NCBI RefSeq assembly: GCF_002906575.1
Contig: NZ_CP026309.1
Coordinates: 1-64,000 of the forward strand
From: Salinigranum rubrum
Lineage (GTDB): Archaea > Halobacteriota > Halobacteria > Halobacteriales > Haloferacaceae
DNA: 64,000 nt
Direction of reading: 5' to 3'
Shown: piece by piece, positions 54,476 to 62,797 of the stretch
Numbering within the stretch: the first letter of the stretch is position 1
Layout of the letters: every line of letters starts with the position of its first letter
Made by a program: the position numbers and the translations under genes
The notes under the pieces: model-generated
Seen by the model: only the letters and a program-made list of their open reading frames with translations
Databases searched by the model: none
What the model was told of the DNA's origin: nothing

Positions 54476-54675
54476 GTCTCCTGGTGAGCGAACTGACGAT
54501 ACGGCGGTTACCTGGGCTCTTCCACCCGATGTCGTCGGTTCCAGTCGACGAATCGGACGGTCCCGTCGGATTCGGTCGGCATCCGCTCTAGATTGGTCGA
54601 CTGTCTACAGAAACGGAGATATCGCTGAACTCTTTCGGAAGGCTTATGAACTTAACGCGGTTTTGTTCAGCCGCA

Positions 54676-54870
54676 ATGGCGAAAGGTACGGTTGATTTCT
54701 TCAACGACACTGGCGGCTACGGTTTCATCGATACTGAGGACTCGGACGAGGACGTGTTCTTCCACATGGAAGACGTTGGCGGCCCTGACCTGGAAGAAGG
54801 ACAGGAAGTCGAATTCGAGATTCAGGACTCCCCCAAGGGTCCCCGCGCGGCGAACCTGACGCGGCTGTAA
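54676..54870 (+). CDS. Cold-shock domain protein
   Basis: 64 aa CspA-type RNA chaperone. Starts MAKGTVDFFNDTGGYGFIDT; RNP-1-like GGYGFI and RNP-2-like DVFFHM are intact. VEFEIQDSPKGPRAANLTRL completes the five-strand OB fold. Promoter elements TTATGAACTTAAC (about 54643-54655) sit upstream. It stands alone between promoters, typical for an abundant stress-responsive mRNA. Confidence 0.97.
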   Translation: MAKGTVDFFNDTGGYGFIDTEDSDEDVFFHMEDVGGPDLEEGQEVEFEIQDSPKGPRAANLTRL

Positions 54871-55110
54871 CTCGGTTCTCGTCGTCTCCAGTCTCAGACG
54901 AGGTAACGGCATACCACTACGTTCTTTGAACGTCTCACGCCCGCGAGCGACAGCGCCCGCGGTGGGGGCCACGACGACGACGGAGCGTGTCAGTTCCGCC
55001 CCGCGCGATTCTCTGCCGTCGCTCCCCGTCGATAGAAGTGAAAACGAGTGTCGTCCGGGGGTCTCGATGGGAGGGGGACCGGATGTCGGGCGACGACGTC
55101 GGTCCGGAAG

Positions 55111-55266
55111 TCACCCCATCATCGATGCTTTGCGTTCGGTGCTCACCTGCTGGATGCCAGCGTTCGCCGTGCAGTTCGGACAGGCGTAGACGCGGCCCTT
55201 CTCGTCGCCGAAGACGCGCACGAAGTCGGTCGAAACGAACGTGTCGCAGTATGTGCAGTGACTCAT
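55111..55266 (-). CDS. Small zinc-finger protein, 51 aa
   Basis: Starts MSHCTYCDTFVSTDFVRVFG. Two CxxC pairs, CTYC (4-7) and CPNC (29-32), form one zinc ribbon (YACPNCTANAGIQQV). Haloarchaeal genomes hold many such single zinc-ribbon proteins. TATA CGATATATCC lies about 55 bases upstream and an 18-bp palindrome just before it. I chose the ATG at 55266, which directly precedes the first CxxC. Confidence 0.85.
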   Translation of the reverse strand: MSHCTYCDTFVSTDFVRVFGDEKGRVYACPNCTANAGIQQVSTERKASMMG

Positions 55267-55328
55267 GGTCGATGTGGCAGGGATGTCTGCCCTATTTCCA
55301 CACAGGAGCGCAACGGATATATCGACAC

Positions 55329-55346
55329 TACCCAACTAGTTGGGTA
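55329..55346. promoter_or_regulatory. Perfect 18-bp palindrome in a divergent promoter
   Basis: TACCCAACTAGTTGGGTA, followed by TTTTT on the + strand. It lies between the zinc-finger gene (-) and the Lrp/TRASH gene (+), next to the zinc-finger TATA. An operator is more likely than a terminator, because no + strand gene ends nearby. Confidence 0.6.
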
Positions 55347-55492
55347 TTTTTGCCCGGGTGTCGCCGAACCGTGATACACACTCCCGTTCGAAGCCGGCGA
55401 CGTTTCGGTCCGGGGCATGTATCGCCTTTGAGACTTCGAATCCGAAGCCGAACGGCCGCATCACTTTTGGTACACCGGATCGGACGGTGGGT

Positions 55493-56089
55493 ATGCGCGA
55501 CCTCGACGAGACCGACCTCGAGATCGTTCGGCTCCTCCTCGCCGACGCACGCCGGCCGTACAGCGACATCGCGGACGTCGTCGGCCTCTCCCCGCCCGCG
55601 GTTTCGGACCGCGTCGCGCGGCTCGAGGAGGTCGGCGTCGTCCGCCGGTTCACCGTCGACATCGACCGGACCAAGTTCCACGGCGGGACGCCCGTCCTCG
55701 TCGACCTCACACTCGACCGGAGCGTCGACCTCCCGACGCTCCGCGAGGACCTCCTCGACGTCGGACCCGTCGAACACGTCTTCACCACCGCGGAATCGCA
55801 CCTCGTGTTCCACGCGCGTGTGCCCGACAGCGACGTCGCCGCGTGGCTGTTCGACGTCGTCGACAGGGACGCCGTCGACTCGTACGAGGTGACGCTCCTC
55901 TCGGCGACCGACTGGTCGCCGGACCTCTCGGGGACGGAGTTCGGCCTCTCGTGCGCACAGTGTGGGAACACCGTCGACAGCGAGGGGGTGTCCACTCGTA
56001 TCGACGGCGACCTCTACCAGTTCTGCTGCCCCTCGTGTGAGTCGCGGTTCCGCGAGAAGTACGCCGAACTCGCCGAGGGGCTCGACTGA
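55493..56089 (+). CDS. Lrp/AsnC-type regulator with TRASH metal-binding domain
   Basis: 198 aa. The N-terminal DETDLEIVRLLLADARRPYSDIADVVGLSPPAVSDRVARLEEVGVVRR is an Lrp winged helix. The C-terminal LSCAQCGNTVDSEGVSTRIDGDLYQFCCPSCESRFREKY is a TRASH domain, whose cysteines bind copper or other soft metals. Regulators of this type control copper efflux in other archaea. The following gene is a cupredoxin lipoprotein, but that gene carries DtxR-type operators, so direct control by this protein is uncertain. Confidence 0.9.
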   Translation: MRDLDETDLEIVRLLLADARRPYSDIADVVGLSPPAVSDRVARLEEVGVVRRFTVDIDRTKFHGGTPVLVDLTLDRSVDLPTLREDLLDVGPVEHVFTTAESHLVFHARVPDSDVAAWLFDVVDRDAVDSYEVTLLSATDWSPDLSGTEFGLSCAQCGNTVDSEGVSTRIDGDLYQFCCPSCESRFREKYAELAEGLD

Positions 56090-56341
56090 ACGGCACGCAA
56101 CCGTCCACGAACCGATCTCCGACGTGGCAGCGACCCCTGTCGCCCTGTGGTTACGGGGCCTGACCACGTCACACTCGCCTGACCGGGTCGGCCCGAACGG
56201 CACGCTGTCCCGCGACACACCCCGAAGCCACCGACACACACGCGCCGAGGACCGGATACGTCACTGGAAACTCCGTCAGACACGTCGACAACACCGAGCA
56301 GTCGGCTCTCCCCGTTCCCGTACTCCCGAGTTCGTTCTGTA

Positions 56342-56393
56342 TTAGGCGCACCTAAAATTCGAAGGTATTTTACGTCGTTTAGGCATGCCTAAA
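56342..56393. promoter_or_regulatory. Two DtxR-type operators flanking the TATA box
   Basis: TTAGGCGCACCTAA at 56342-56355 and the perfect palindrome TTTAGGCATGCCTAAA at 56378-56393 match the TTAGG-N-CCTAA layout of DtxR/SirR/Idr metal-repressor sites in haloarchaea. They bracket a TATA (GTATTTTAC, about 56365-56373). The second ends four bases before the ATG at 56398. Repression by iron or manganese is the natural inference. Confidence 0.75.
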
Positions 56394-56397
56394 ACAC

Positions 56398-58881
56398 ATG
56401 CACCAGACCAGACGTGGCGTTCTCAGGACGACAGGCGCTGCGCTTCTCGTTGGCGGACTCGCAGGCTGTAACGAGGCGAACTCGGAGTCGACTGCGACGG
56501 AGACGAGCGGTTCGACCGGGACGAGCAGTTCGAGCGAATCGAGCGGTTCGACGGACACCTCGTCGTCGGAGTCAGAGCCCGAGGCGGCCACGGCGAGTGC
56601 CGAGACCGCCGTGGCGGCCGAGTGGAACGCGATGCGAGCCCGGCTCTTCGATGCCGTCGCGCTCGGCACCGCAGGTTCGTTTGCCGACGGCGCGAGCGTC
56701 GCACAGAACGTCTTCGCGCGTTTCGAGCAGTCTTCGGGCGAGTGGGGAGCACACGAACAGCTGGAGGCGACGAACGAACAGGTGTACGAGTCGTTCGAGT
56801 CGAACCTCGGGGAGCTCGGGTCGGCGCTGGAGGCCGGCTCGCTCGACGAAGCACGCGACGCCGCGAGCGACGCGGACCAGCAGCTCCAGTCGGCCATCCG
56901 CGGCCGAACCGACGCGGGGACCGCGGCGGCGTTCGACCTGCAGTTGCTCGGGACGCGTGTGAAGAACGCGGCCGTCGTCGCCCCCGTCGACGCCGAGGCG
57001 GCGGTGACCGTCGCCGAACGCGCCATGGAGGCGTTCGAGGCCAGCGAGGTCCACGACCTGGTCGAGGAAGCCGATTCGGAGTCGTACGGGGCGTTCGAGG
57101 GCGGAGTCGAGTCGGTCGTCGACGCCGCGGACTCCGGCGACGTCGAGGCCGCGCAGTCGGCTGCCGACGACGCGCTCGCCGCCGCAGTCTCCGGCTCGTA
57201 TGCGGTCTCTGGGACGCCGGCCGTCGCCGGGACCGGCCACCTGTCGACGTACCAGGCCGAGGCGTTCGACGCCGCGGCGCTGTCGGGACTCGGTGGTCCC
57301 TCGACCGACTTCGCCCACGCCGCCGCGCTCACGCTCTACCGGGCGCGCGTCGACGATGCCGGCTGGCTCTACGCCGCCGGCGAGTCGGACGCGGCGCGAT
57401 CAGCCGTTCGGAGCGTCTTCCAGCACTTCGAGGGCGCTCGGGCGCACGAGGCGCTCGAAGAAGCCAGCGAGGAGGCGTACACCGGTTTCGAGGACGACGG
57501 GCTCAGTGCCCTCATCGAGGCCATCGACGCGGGCGACGACGAGGGTGTCTCCTCGGCGATATCGACGATTCATGAGAGCCTCGTGACCGGTGTAACGACG
57601 CTCGGATCCGGACCCGAACCCGCCGTGCTGGAGGCGGGCTACTTCCGCTCTCGGCTCGGCGACGCCCGCGAACTGTTCGAGGCGGGCGACATGGCGGGCG
57701 CGAGGGCGGTCGCACAGGGCCTGTTCCAGACGTTCGAGGCGAACGAGGCCGACTTCCACGAGACTCTGGAGGAGACCTCCGCGGAGCTGTACGAGACGTT
57801 CGAGGAGGAACACCTCGTCGGTGCCATCGAGGCGCTCGACGCCGGCAACGCCGAGGAGGCCGACGCCCACCTCACGGGTGCGATGGGTGCTCTCCTGCAG
57901 TTCGAGGCGGAGGCCGGGACCGTGGCACACGTCTCGGATGCCGAGGCGGGCTTCATGGCCGCACGTGGGTTCGACGCGAGCGGCGTCGCCGCGCTCGGCC
58001 GCACGGAGCGCGCAGCGACCATCGTTCAGGAGACCTTCGCCGGCTTCGAGGAGGGGGCGGGCGGCTTCCACGAGGCGCTCGAAGAGGCCGACGAGGAACT
58101 GTACGAGACGTTCGAGGCGGAACTGAGCGCGATCAGCGAGGCGGCGTCGGGCGACGGTGACGTCACCGCCGCCGCACAGGCGTTCAACGCCGAGGCCGTC
58201 GCGGCGATGTACGCCGTCGTGAGGAGTTCGGGAGACTCGTTCGGCGGGATGGCCGGGGCGCTCGCACAGGACGTCTTCGTCGACTTCGAGGAGGCGCGGG
58301 TTCACGAACTCCTCGAAGAGGCTGACGAGGGCACGTACGAGACGTTCGAGGAGCGACTCGGCGCGTTCATCGAGTCGATGTCGGGGGAGACGCTGTCGGC
58401 GTTCGCCGCGGCGACGCTCCGCGCGCAGTTCGCCGTCGCCGGCGCGCTCGACAGAGCCCCCGTCGACGCGGGCGAGGGAGACAGCGGCGAGTCGGGCGGC
58501 GACTCCGACCTCCAGGGTGGTCCGAACGTCGTCGAGGGCATCCCCGACGACGCCGACCACGTCGTGGCGATGCAGGCTGTCGCGTTCGAGCCGAAGGAAC
58601 TCACCGTGAGCGTCGGCGACACGGTCGCCTTCGAGCACGTCGGCGGCGAGCCCCACACCGTGTTCGCGTACGAGGACGAGATTCCCGAAGGCGCCGCGTA
58701 CTGGGCCTCCGGCGGCTTCGAGTCCCAGGAGGCGGCCGAGGCCGGCTGGGAGGAGGGTGCGGGTGCCATCCAGGCAGGCGAGTCGTACGTCCACACGTTC
58801 GAGACCCCCGGCACGCACGGCTACTACTGTGCGCCCCACGAGGCCGCCGGCATGGTCGGAACGATAGTCGTCGAGGAGTGA
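56398..58881 (+). CDS. Lipoprotein with six helical repeats (DUF5059-like) and a cupredoxin domain
   Basis: 827 aa. MHQTRRGVLRTTGAALLVGGLAGC is a Tat signal with lipobox GLAGC. A Ser/Thr linker is followed by about six ~110-aa helical repeats (roughly 70-690), each ending in a pattern like FEGARAHEALEEASEEAYTGFE or FEEARVHELLEEADEGTYETFE. The C-terminus (about 715-827) is a type 1 copper domain: AFEPKELTVSVGDTVAFEHVGGEPHTVFAY (His) and GYYCAPHEAAGM (Cys-His-Met). DtxR-type operators upstream suggest metal-limited expression, so iron or copper acquisition at the cell surface is plausible. Confidence 0.9.
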   Translation: MHQTRRGVLRTTGAALLVGGLAGCNEANSESTATETSGSTGTSSSSESSGSTDTSSSESEPEAATASAETAVAAEWNAMRARLFDAVALGTAGSFADGASVAQNVFARFEQSSGEWGAHEQLEATNEQVYESFESNLGELGSALEAGSLDEARDAASDADQQLQSAIRGRTDAGTAAAFDLQLLGTRVKNAAVVAPVDAEAAVTVAERAMEAFEASEVHDLVEEADSESYGAFEGGVESVVDAADSGDVEAAQSAADDALAAAVSGSYAVSGTPAVAGTGHLSTYQAEAFDAAALSGLGGPSTDFAHAAALTLYRARVDDAGWLYAAGESDAARSAVRSVFQHFEGARAHEALEEASEEAYTGFEDDGLSALIEAIDAGDDEGVSSAISTIHESLVTGVTTLGSGPEPAVLEAGYFRSRLGDARELFEAGDMAGARAVAQGLFQTFEANEADFHETLEETSAELYETFEEEHLVGAIEALDAGNAEEADAHLTGAMGALLQFEAEAGTVAHVSDAEAGFMAARGFDASGVAALGRTERAATIVQETFAGFEEGAGGFHEALEEADEELYETFEAELSAISEAASGDGDVTAAAQAFNAEAVAAMYAVVRSSGDSFGGMAGALAQDVFVDFEEARVHELLEEADEGTYETFEERLGAFIESMSGETLSAFAAATLRAQFAVAGALDRAPVDAGEGDSGESGGDSDLQGGPNVVEGIPDDADHVVAMQAVAFEPKELTVSVGDTVAFEHVGGEPHTVFAYEDEIPEGAAYWASGGFESQEAAEAGWEEGAGAIQAGESYVHTFETPGTHGYYCAPHEAAGMVGTIVVEE

Positions 58882-59110
58882 GCGGACGGACGCGCGCCGG
58901 AGAGTGAGTAATCGCTGCCCGTACCGGCGCTCGGCCGATACGGTGTTCCAGTCCTCCCAATCCGGACAGGGTGTCGTGGCGACGGCGGACGGCCGGCGTC
59001 GTACGCACCCAGGCGTGACGAGCCGTTCCGCTCGGCGTCTCACCCGCCAGAGAGACGGCGGGAGGTGGGCCGGACCGTGCCCGACCCGCTGCAGCCGCTC
59101 GGTCCCGGGT

Positions 59111-59554
59111 CTACGCCGACTCTGCCGTCCGCTCTTCGACGAAGTACTCGTCGAACAGCGCGACCACGCGCGCCTCGATGTCGTCCCTGATCGCTCGGAC
59201 CTCCTCTTCGCTCTTCCCGTCCGGGTCGGTGAGCGCCCAGTCGCGCACGTCGACGTCGTCGGCGTCGAGTTCGAGCGTCGAACAGCCCATCGTGGCGACG
59301 ACGTCACACGCTTCCAGTTCCGCCGTCGACACCTCGCGGGGCGTCCGGTCCGAGAGGTCGATGTCGAGTTCGCGCATCGTCTCGACGACTTCTTCGTGGA
59401 CGTGGTCCGCCGGGTGGGTGCCGCCGGTGACGATGTCGACCCGGTCGCCGAGCCCGCGTCGGTCCCGTTCGCGCTCGGCGAACGCGGCCGACATCTGACT
59501 CCGCCCGGCGTTCTGTACGCAGACGAACCCGAATGTGATCGTCTCGTCGCTCAT
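59111..59554 (-). CDS. arsC: Arsenate reductase/low-molecular-weight phosphatase
   Basis: 147 aa. Starts MSDETITFGFVCVQNAGRSQMSAAF; the active-site loop CVQNAGRS (C12 to R18, CX5R) and DWALTDPDGKSEEEVRAIRDDI (general acid Asp in DPDG) show the LMW-PTPase fold used by thioredoxin-type ArsC. It reduces arsenate to arsenite. Cys also occurs at ACDVVATMGCSTLELD, the position of the ArsC Cys triad. No arsB or arsR is adjacent. Confidence 0.88.
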   Translation of the reverse strand: MSDETITFGFVCVQNAGRSQMSAAFAERERDRRGLGDRVDIVTGGTHPADHVHEEVVETMRELDIDLSDRTPREVSTAELEACDVVATMGCSTLELDADDVDVRDWALTDPDGKSEEEVRAIRDDIEARVVALFDEYFVEERTAESA

Positions 59555-59667
59555 GCCTGATGGGTCGCGTCGGCTTCCGGTTAACGGCTGCTATGTGGGG
59601 TATAGAGCCCTCGGTACCTCCTTCTGAGCCGCCTGGACCCACACTTCCGATTGGCGAGCACCCGGCG

Positions 59668-60075
59668 TCACTCCGTCTCGCTCCGTTCGACGTTCGGGCG
59701 TCCCTCCCTTGAGAGGTCGTCGCTGGACCCGACCACTTTCCGGCGGGCGCTGTACAGCGTGAGGCGGTACAGGAGGTAGCTGAACGCGGCGAACGCCACG
59801 ACTTCGATGAGGTACAGTTCGGCCGCCTCCGCCAGCGTGAGTTGCCCGAGGGCGACGCTCCGTGTCGCCGTCAGCGCCACGTACGCCACCAGCAGCGTCA
59901 ACGCCGGCAGGGTGACGACGAGCAGACCGGTCACGAGCACCCAGAACCGGTCCGGGAACCCCGCTGCTGTCGCGTCGTTCCACGGGACCCGCCACCCGTC
60001 CGTGTCGGATGCGTCTTTCGTGTGTGCGTCCGCGTCCCCGTCCGGTGTCCGTCGCTGTGCTCGTCCCATACCCAT
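59668..60075 (-). CDS. Two-helix membrane protein, 135 aa
   Basis: Starts MGMGRAQRRTPDGDADAHTK, then helices at about 40-65 (FWVLVTGLLVVTLPALTLLVAYVALT) and 80-105 (LIEVVAFAAFSYLLYRLTLYS), ending in a charged tail. TATA TTTATG about 25 bases before the ATG supports this start rather than an in-frame codon 51 bases earlier. No known function; it is divergent from the antiporter operon, and both promoters share the AT-rich gap 60076-60192. Confidence 0.7.
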   Translation of the reverse strand: MGMGRAQRRTPDGDADAHTKDASDTDGWRVPWNDATAAGFPDRFWVLVTGLLVVTLPALTLLVAYVALTATRSVALGQLTLAEAAELYLIEVVAFAAFSYLLYRLTLYSARRKVVGSSDDLSREGRPNVERSETE

Positions 60076-60192
60076 GCGTTGTAGCGAGAGAGCATAAATG
60101 AATCTAAAATTTACCGATACGGTCAAATAGACTGGATTCTTTTACCAGAATATGATTAAATTGCGGACCGGTGGTCGCTTGGGAGGCGGGGC

Positions 60193-60765
60193 GTGACCCG
60201 ACTGGCAGTGGCGACCGGGTCGACGCGGTCGACGGCCACCCGATTCGGCGCGACGGTGCTCGTCGCGTTCGGCTTCTACCTCGCGCTCGGCGACCCGACC
60301 GACCCGTTCGACCTCGTGACCGGCGCGGTGAGTGCGCTGGTCGTCGGCGCCGTCTTGGGGCGCATCGCCTTCGAGCGAACGCCCTCCGTTGCGACCGCCG
60401 GGGCGTTCGGCCGCGCGCTCGTCTTCCTCCCGGTGCTTCTCGCTGCGGTCGTCCGTGCCAACCTCTCGCTGGTCCGCGTCGTCCTCGACCCCGACCTTCC
60501 CATCGACCCGGCCGTGGTTCGCGTTCCGGCGCCCCAGAGCGCCTTCGGTCGCGCGCTCTTAGCGAACAGTATCACTCTCACTCCCGGAACCGTCACCGTC
60601 GACGTGGCCGACGGCGAACTCGTCGTCCACGCGCTGACCGCCGCGAGCAGAGCGGATCTCTTGGAAGGCTCGCTCGCGCGCTGGGTCGCGTACGTCACGG
60701 GTGAACCGCTCCCCGCGCCCGACGCCGAAACCGCTGTCGAGGGACGGACGGAGGGGTCGGTGTGA
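60193..60765 (+). CDS. mnhE: Na+/H+ antiporter subunit E (MnhE/MrpE)
   Basis: 190 aa, first gene of the Mrp-type antiporter operon, exchanging Na+ for H+ across the membrane. TRFGATVLVAFGFYLALGDPTDPFDLVTGAVSALVVGA and FLPVLLAAVVRANLSLVRVVLDPDLPIDPAVVRVP are MrpE motifs, followed by LLANSITLTPGTVTVDVADGELVVHALT. GTG start at 60193. It overlaps mnhF by four bases. Confidence 0.93.
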   Translation: MTRLAVATGSTRSTATRFGATVLVAFGFYLALGDPTDPFDLVTGAVSALVVGAVLGRIAFERTPSVATAGAFGRALVFLPVLLAAVVRANLSLVRVVLDPDLPIDPAVVRVPAPQSAFGRALLANSITLTPGTVTVDVADGELVVHALTAASRADLLEGSLARWVAYVTGEPLPAPDAETAVEGRTEGSV

Positions 60766-61040
60766 CACCCCTGGTCTCGACGGCACTGCTCGCAGGCAGC
60801 GCCGCGCTCGTCGTTCTCGCCGCCGCGCTCTGCTGGCGCGTCGTCGTGGGACCGACGACGGCGGACCGCGTCGTCGCGGTCAACGTCGTCGGCACCGCGG
60901 CCGTCGTCGTCATCGCGCTCCTCGGCGCGGCGCTGGGTGAACCGGGCTTCCTCGACGTGGCGCTCGTGTACGCCCTGCTGAACTTCCTGCTCTCGCTCGG
61001 TCTCGCGCGGTTCTCCGTCGAGCAGGGGGGGCTGCTGTGA
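60762..61040 (+). CDS. mnhF: Na+/H+ antiporter subunit F (MnhF/MrpF)
   Basis: 92 aa with three hydrophobic helices. VVVGPTTADRVVAVNVVGTAAVVVIALLGAALGEPGFLDVALVYALLNFL is the MrpF signature (GPxxxDRVVAxN...DVALVYALLNFL). GTG start overlaps the stop of mnhE, and its end overlaps mnhG by four bases. Confidence 0.95.
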   Translation: MTPLVSTALLAGSAALVVLAAALCWRVVVGPTTADRVVAVNVVGTAAVVVIALLGAALGEPGFLDVALVYALLNFLLSLGLARFSVEQGGLL

Positions 61041-61408
61041 CGCCGTACGAGGCCGCCGTCGTCGCCCTCGTCGCCGCGAGCGTCTTCTTCTCGCTCGTCG
61101 CTGTCGTCGGCTTCGCCCGCCTCCCGGACGTGTTCGCCCGTGCCCACGCGGCGTCGAAGAGCGAGACGCTCGGCGCGCTGTTCGGCCTGCTCGCCGCCGC
61201 CGTCGCCTTCGGACAGGGCGCGACGACGGTGAAACTCGCGCTGCTCGCGATGTTCCTCCTCGTGACCGGGCCGACGGCCGCTCACGCCATCGTCCGGGCG
61301 GCCGCGCTCGCCGGGGCGACGCCGTGGACCCGTTCGAACCGGGACCCGGGACCGTCCACTCACGACCGGCCCGAGGCGACGACCGGCACCGGTGGAGGCT
61401 CCCGATGA
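61037..61408 (+). CDS. mnhG: Na+/H+ antiporter subunit G (MnhG/MrpG)
   Basis: 123 aa. VFFSLVAVVGFARLPDVFARAHAASKSETLGALFGLLAAAV contains the MrpG motif RLPDxxxRxHAxxKxxTLG. Helices then give LALLAMFLLVTGPTAAHAIVRAA, and a polar C-terminal tail ends in GTGGGSR. GTG start at 61037; stop overlaps the next ATG. Confidence 0.95.
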   Translation: MTPYEAAVVALVAASVFFSLVAVVGFARLPDVFARAHAASKSETLGALFGLLAAAVAFGQGATTVKLALLAMFLLVTGPTAAHAIVRAAALAGATPWTRSNRDPGPSTHDRPEATTGTGGGSR

Positions 61409-61953
61409 TTCCCTCCGACGTCCTGCTCGTCGCTCTGCTGGGCTTCGTCGTCGTGACCGCCCTGGCGACGGCCGCCGCGCGGACACTCCTCGCAACGCTC
61501 GTCGCATTCGCCGCGTACAGCCTCGGCCTCGCGATGGTCTGGGTGTTCTTCCGCGCACCCGACGTCGCGCTCACCGAGGCGGCCGTCGGCGCCGGCGTCA
61601 CCACCGCGCTGTTCCTCCTCGTGGTCCGCCGGGCGACCGACCCCGAGACGGGACGCCTCCCCGAGGCACCCGCAGAGCGGATGCGCCCCGCGTCGTTCGC
61701 CGTCGCCGGCCTCGTGACCGTCGGGTTGCTCCTCACGGTGCCGGCGCTCCCCGCTGTGGGGGCGGCTGACTCCCCGGCGTTCGGCGCCGTCACGGAGTTT
61801 TACCTCGCCGACACGGTCGACCGCGGCATCGACAACGCCGTGACCGCCGTTCTCGTCGTCTACCGCGGGTTCGACACGTTCGGCGAAATCGCGGTCGTCT
61901 TCGCGGCCGCCGTCGCGGTGCTGGCCGTCCTCGGCCGGGAGACGGTCGTATGA
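61405..61953 (+). CDS. Antiporter subunit with DUF4040 domain (MnhA C-terminal/MbhD-E-like)
   Basis: 182 aa. VFFRAPDVALTEAAVGAGVTTALFLLVVRRA is the DUF4040 motif found in the C-terminal part of MrpA and in MbhD of hydrogenases. The rest (VYRGFDTFGEIAVVFAAAVAVLAVLGRE) matches MbhE, giving one fused subunit. It corresponds to the section of MrpA between the large NuoL-like part and MnhB. No NuoL-like MnhA is seen before mnhE, so it must be encoded elsewhere or its role be taken by a downstream gene. Confidence 0.85.
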   Translation: MIPSDVLLVALLGFVVVTALATAAARTLLATLVAFAAYSLGLAMVWVFFRAPDVALTEAAVGAGVTTALFLLVVRRATDPETGRLPEAPAERMRPASFAVAGLVTVGLLLTVPALPAVGAADSPAFGAVTEFYLADTVDRGIDNAVTAVLVVYRGFDTFGEIAVVFAAAVAVLAVLGRETVV

Positions 61954-62414
61954 GCGGCGCGCCCCGGCGGGCGGACAGTCCGGTCGTCACGGTGACCGTC
62001 CGGACCCTCGCGCCGTTCGTCCTGACGTTCGCGCTCTTCACGCTCTTTCACGGGACCAGTTCGGTCGGCGGCGGCTTCCAGGGCGGCGTCGTCGTCGCGG
62101 CGACAGTGGTGACGCTCGCGTTCGCCTTCGGCGTCCGCGACACCGCCGCGTGGCTCTCCGCGGGGACGCTCCGCGCGCTCGTCGTCACCGCGCCGCTCGT
62201 CTTCGTCGCCGTCGCCCTCGCCGGCGTCGCCAGCGGCGGCGCCTTCCTGCAGTTCGATACCCTCCCGATTCCGAAGGCATCGGTGTACGCCACGGAGGCC
62301 ATCGAACTCGGCATCGGCGCAACCGTCGGGGCCGTCATCGTCGTGCTGTTCGTCGCCCTCGCCGGACCGTCCGCCGACGCGGACGCTCGGACCGACGGAG
62401 GTGAGCGCGCGTGA
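61950..62414 (+). CDS. mnhB: Na+/H+ antiporter subunit B (MnhB/MrpB)
   Basis: 154 aa. TVRTLAPFVLTFALFTLFHGTSSVGGGFQGGVVVAATVVTLAFAFG contains the MrpB motif GGGFQGGxVxAxxxxL. The helices PLVFVAVALAGVASGGAFLQFD and EAIELGIGATVGAVIVVLFVAL complete it. ATG overlaps the previous stop by four bases; the end overlaps mnhC. Confidence 0.95.
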   Translation: MSGAPRRADSPVVTVTVRTLAPFVLTFALFTLFHGTSSVGGGFQGGVVVAATVVTLAFAFGVRDTAAWLSAGTLRALVVTAPLVFVAVALAGVASGGAFLQFDTLPIPKASVYATEAIELGIGATVGAVIVVLFVALAGPSADADARTDGGERA

Positions 62415-62797
62415 CCGTCACGTCGGCGCTCTCGCAGTCGGGCGCGTACGTCGTCTACGCGCTCTTGGTCGGCGTCGGTCTGTTCGTCCTCGTCGACGAG
62501 GACGACCTCGTGAAGAAGGTCGTCGGCCTGAACCTCTTTCAGACGGGGGTCTTCCTGTTCTTCATCACGGCGGCGTTCCGAACCGGCGGGCGCGCCCCTC
62601 TCGTCTCCGCGGCCGGGCCGTACGTCAACCCCCTGCCGCACGTGCTCATCCTGACGGCCATCGTCGTCGGCGTGAGCGTCACGGCCGTCGCGCTGGCGCT
62701 GGTCGTCCGACTCTCCGACGCCCACGGTACGTTCAGCGAACGCGAGATCCGAGCGAAGCGAGAGGGCCCGACAGTCCCGGAGGAACCCCAGCCGTGA
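62411..62797 (+). CDS. mnhC: Na+/H+ antiporter subunit C (MnhC/MrpC, NuoK-like)
   Basis: 128 aa. VKKVVGLNLFQTGVFLFFITAAFR and PHVLILTAIVVGVSVTAVALALVVRL match MrpC/NuoK, with the GLNLFQTGV and DPLPHVLILTAIVV-type core (here NPLPHVLILTAIVV). Helices at about 10-30, 35-60 and 80-105. GTG start overlaps the mnhB stop; the end overlaps mnhD. Confidence 0.95.
   Translation: MTVTSALSQSGAYVVYALLVGVGLFVLVDEDDLVKKVVGLNLFQTGVFLFFITAAFRTGGRAPLVSAAGPYVNPLPHVLILTAIVVGVSVTAVALALVVRLSDAHGTFSEREIRAKREGPTVPEEPQP

Noticed and set aside
55329-55351. Palindrome plus T5 as an intrinsic terminator for the cold-shock gene
   Set aside because: It lies over 450 bases after that gene and inside a divergent promoter, so an operator is more likely.
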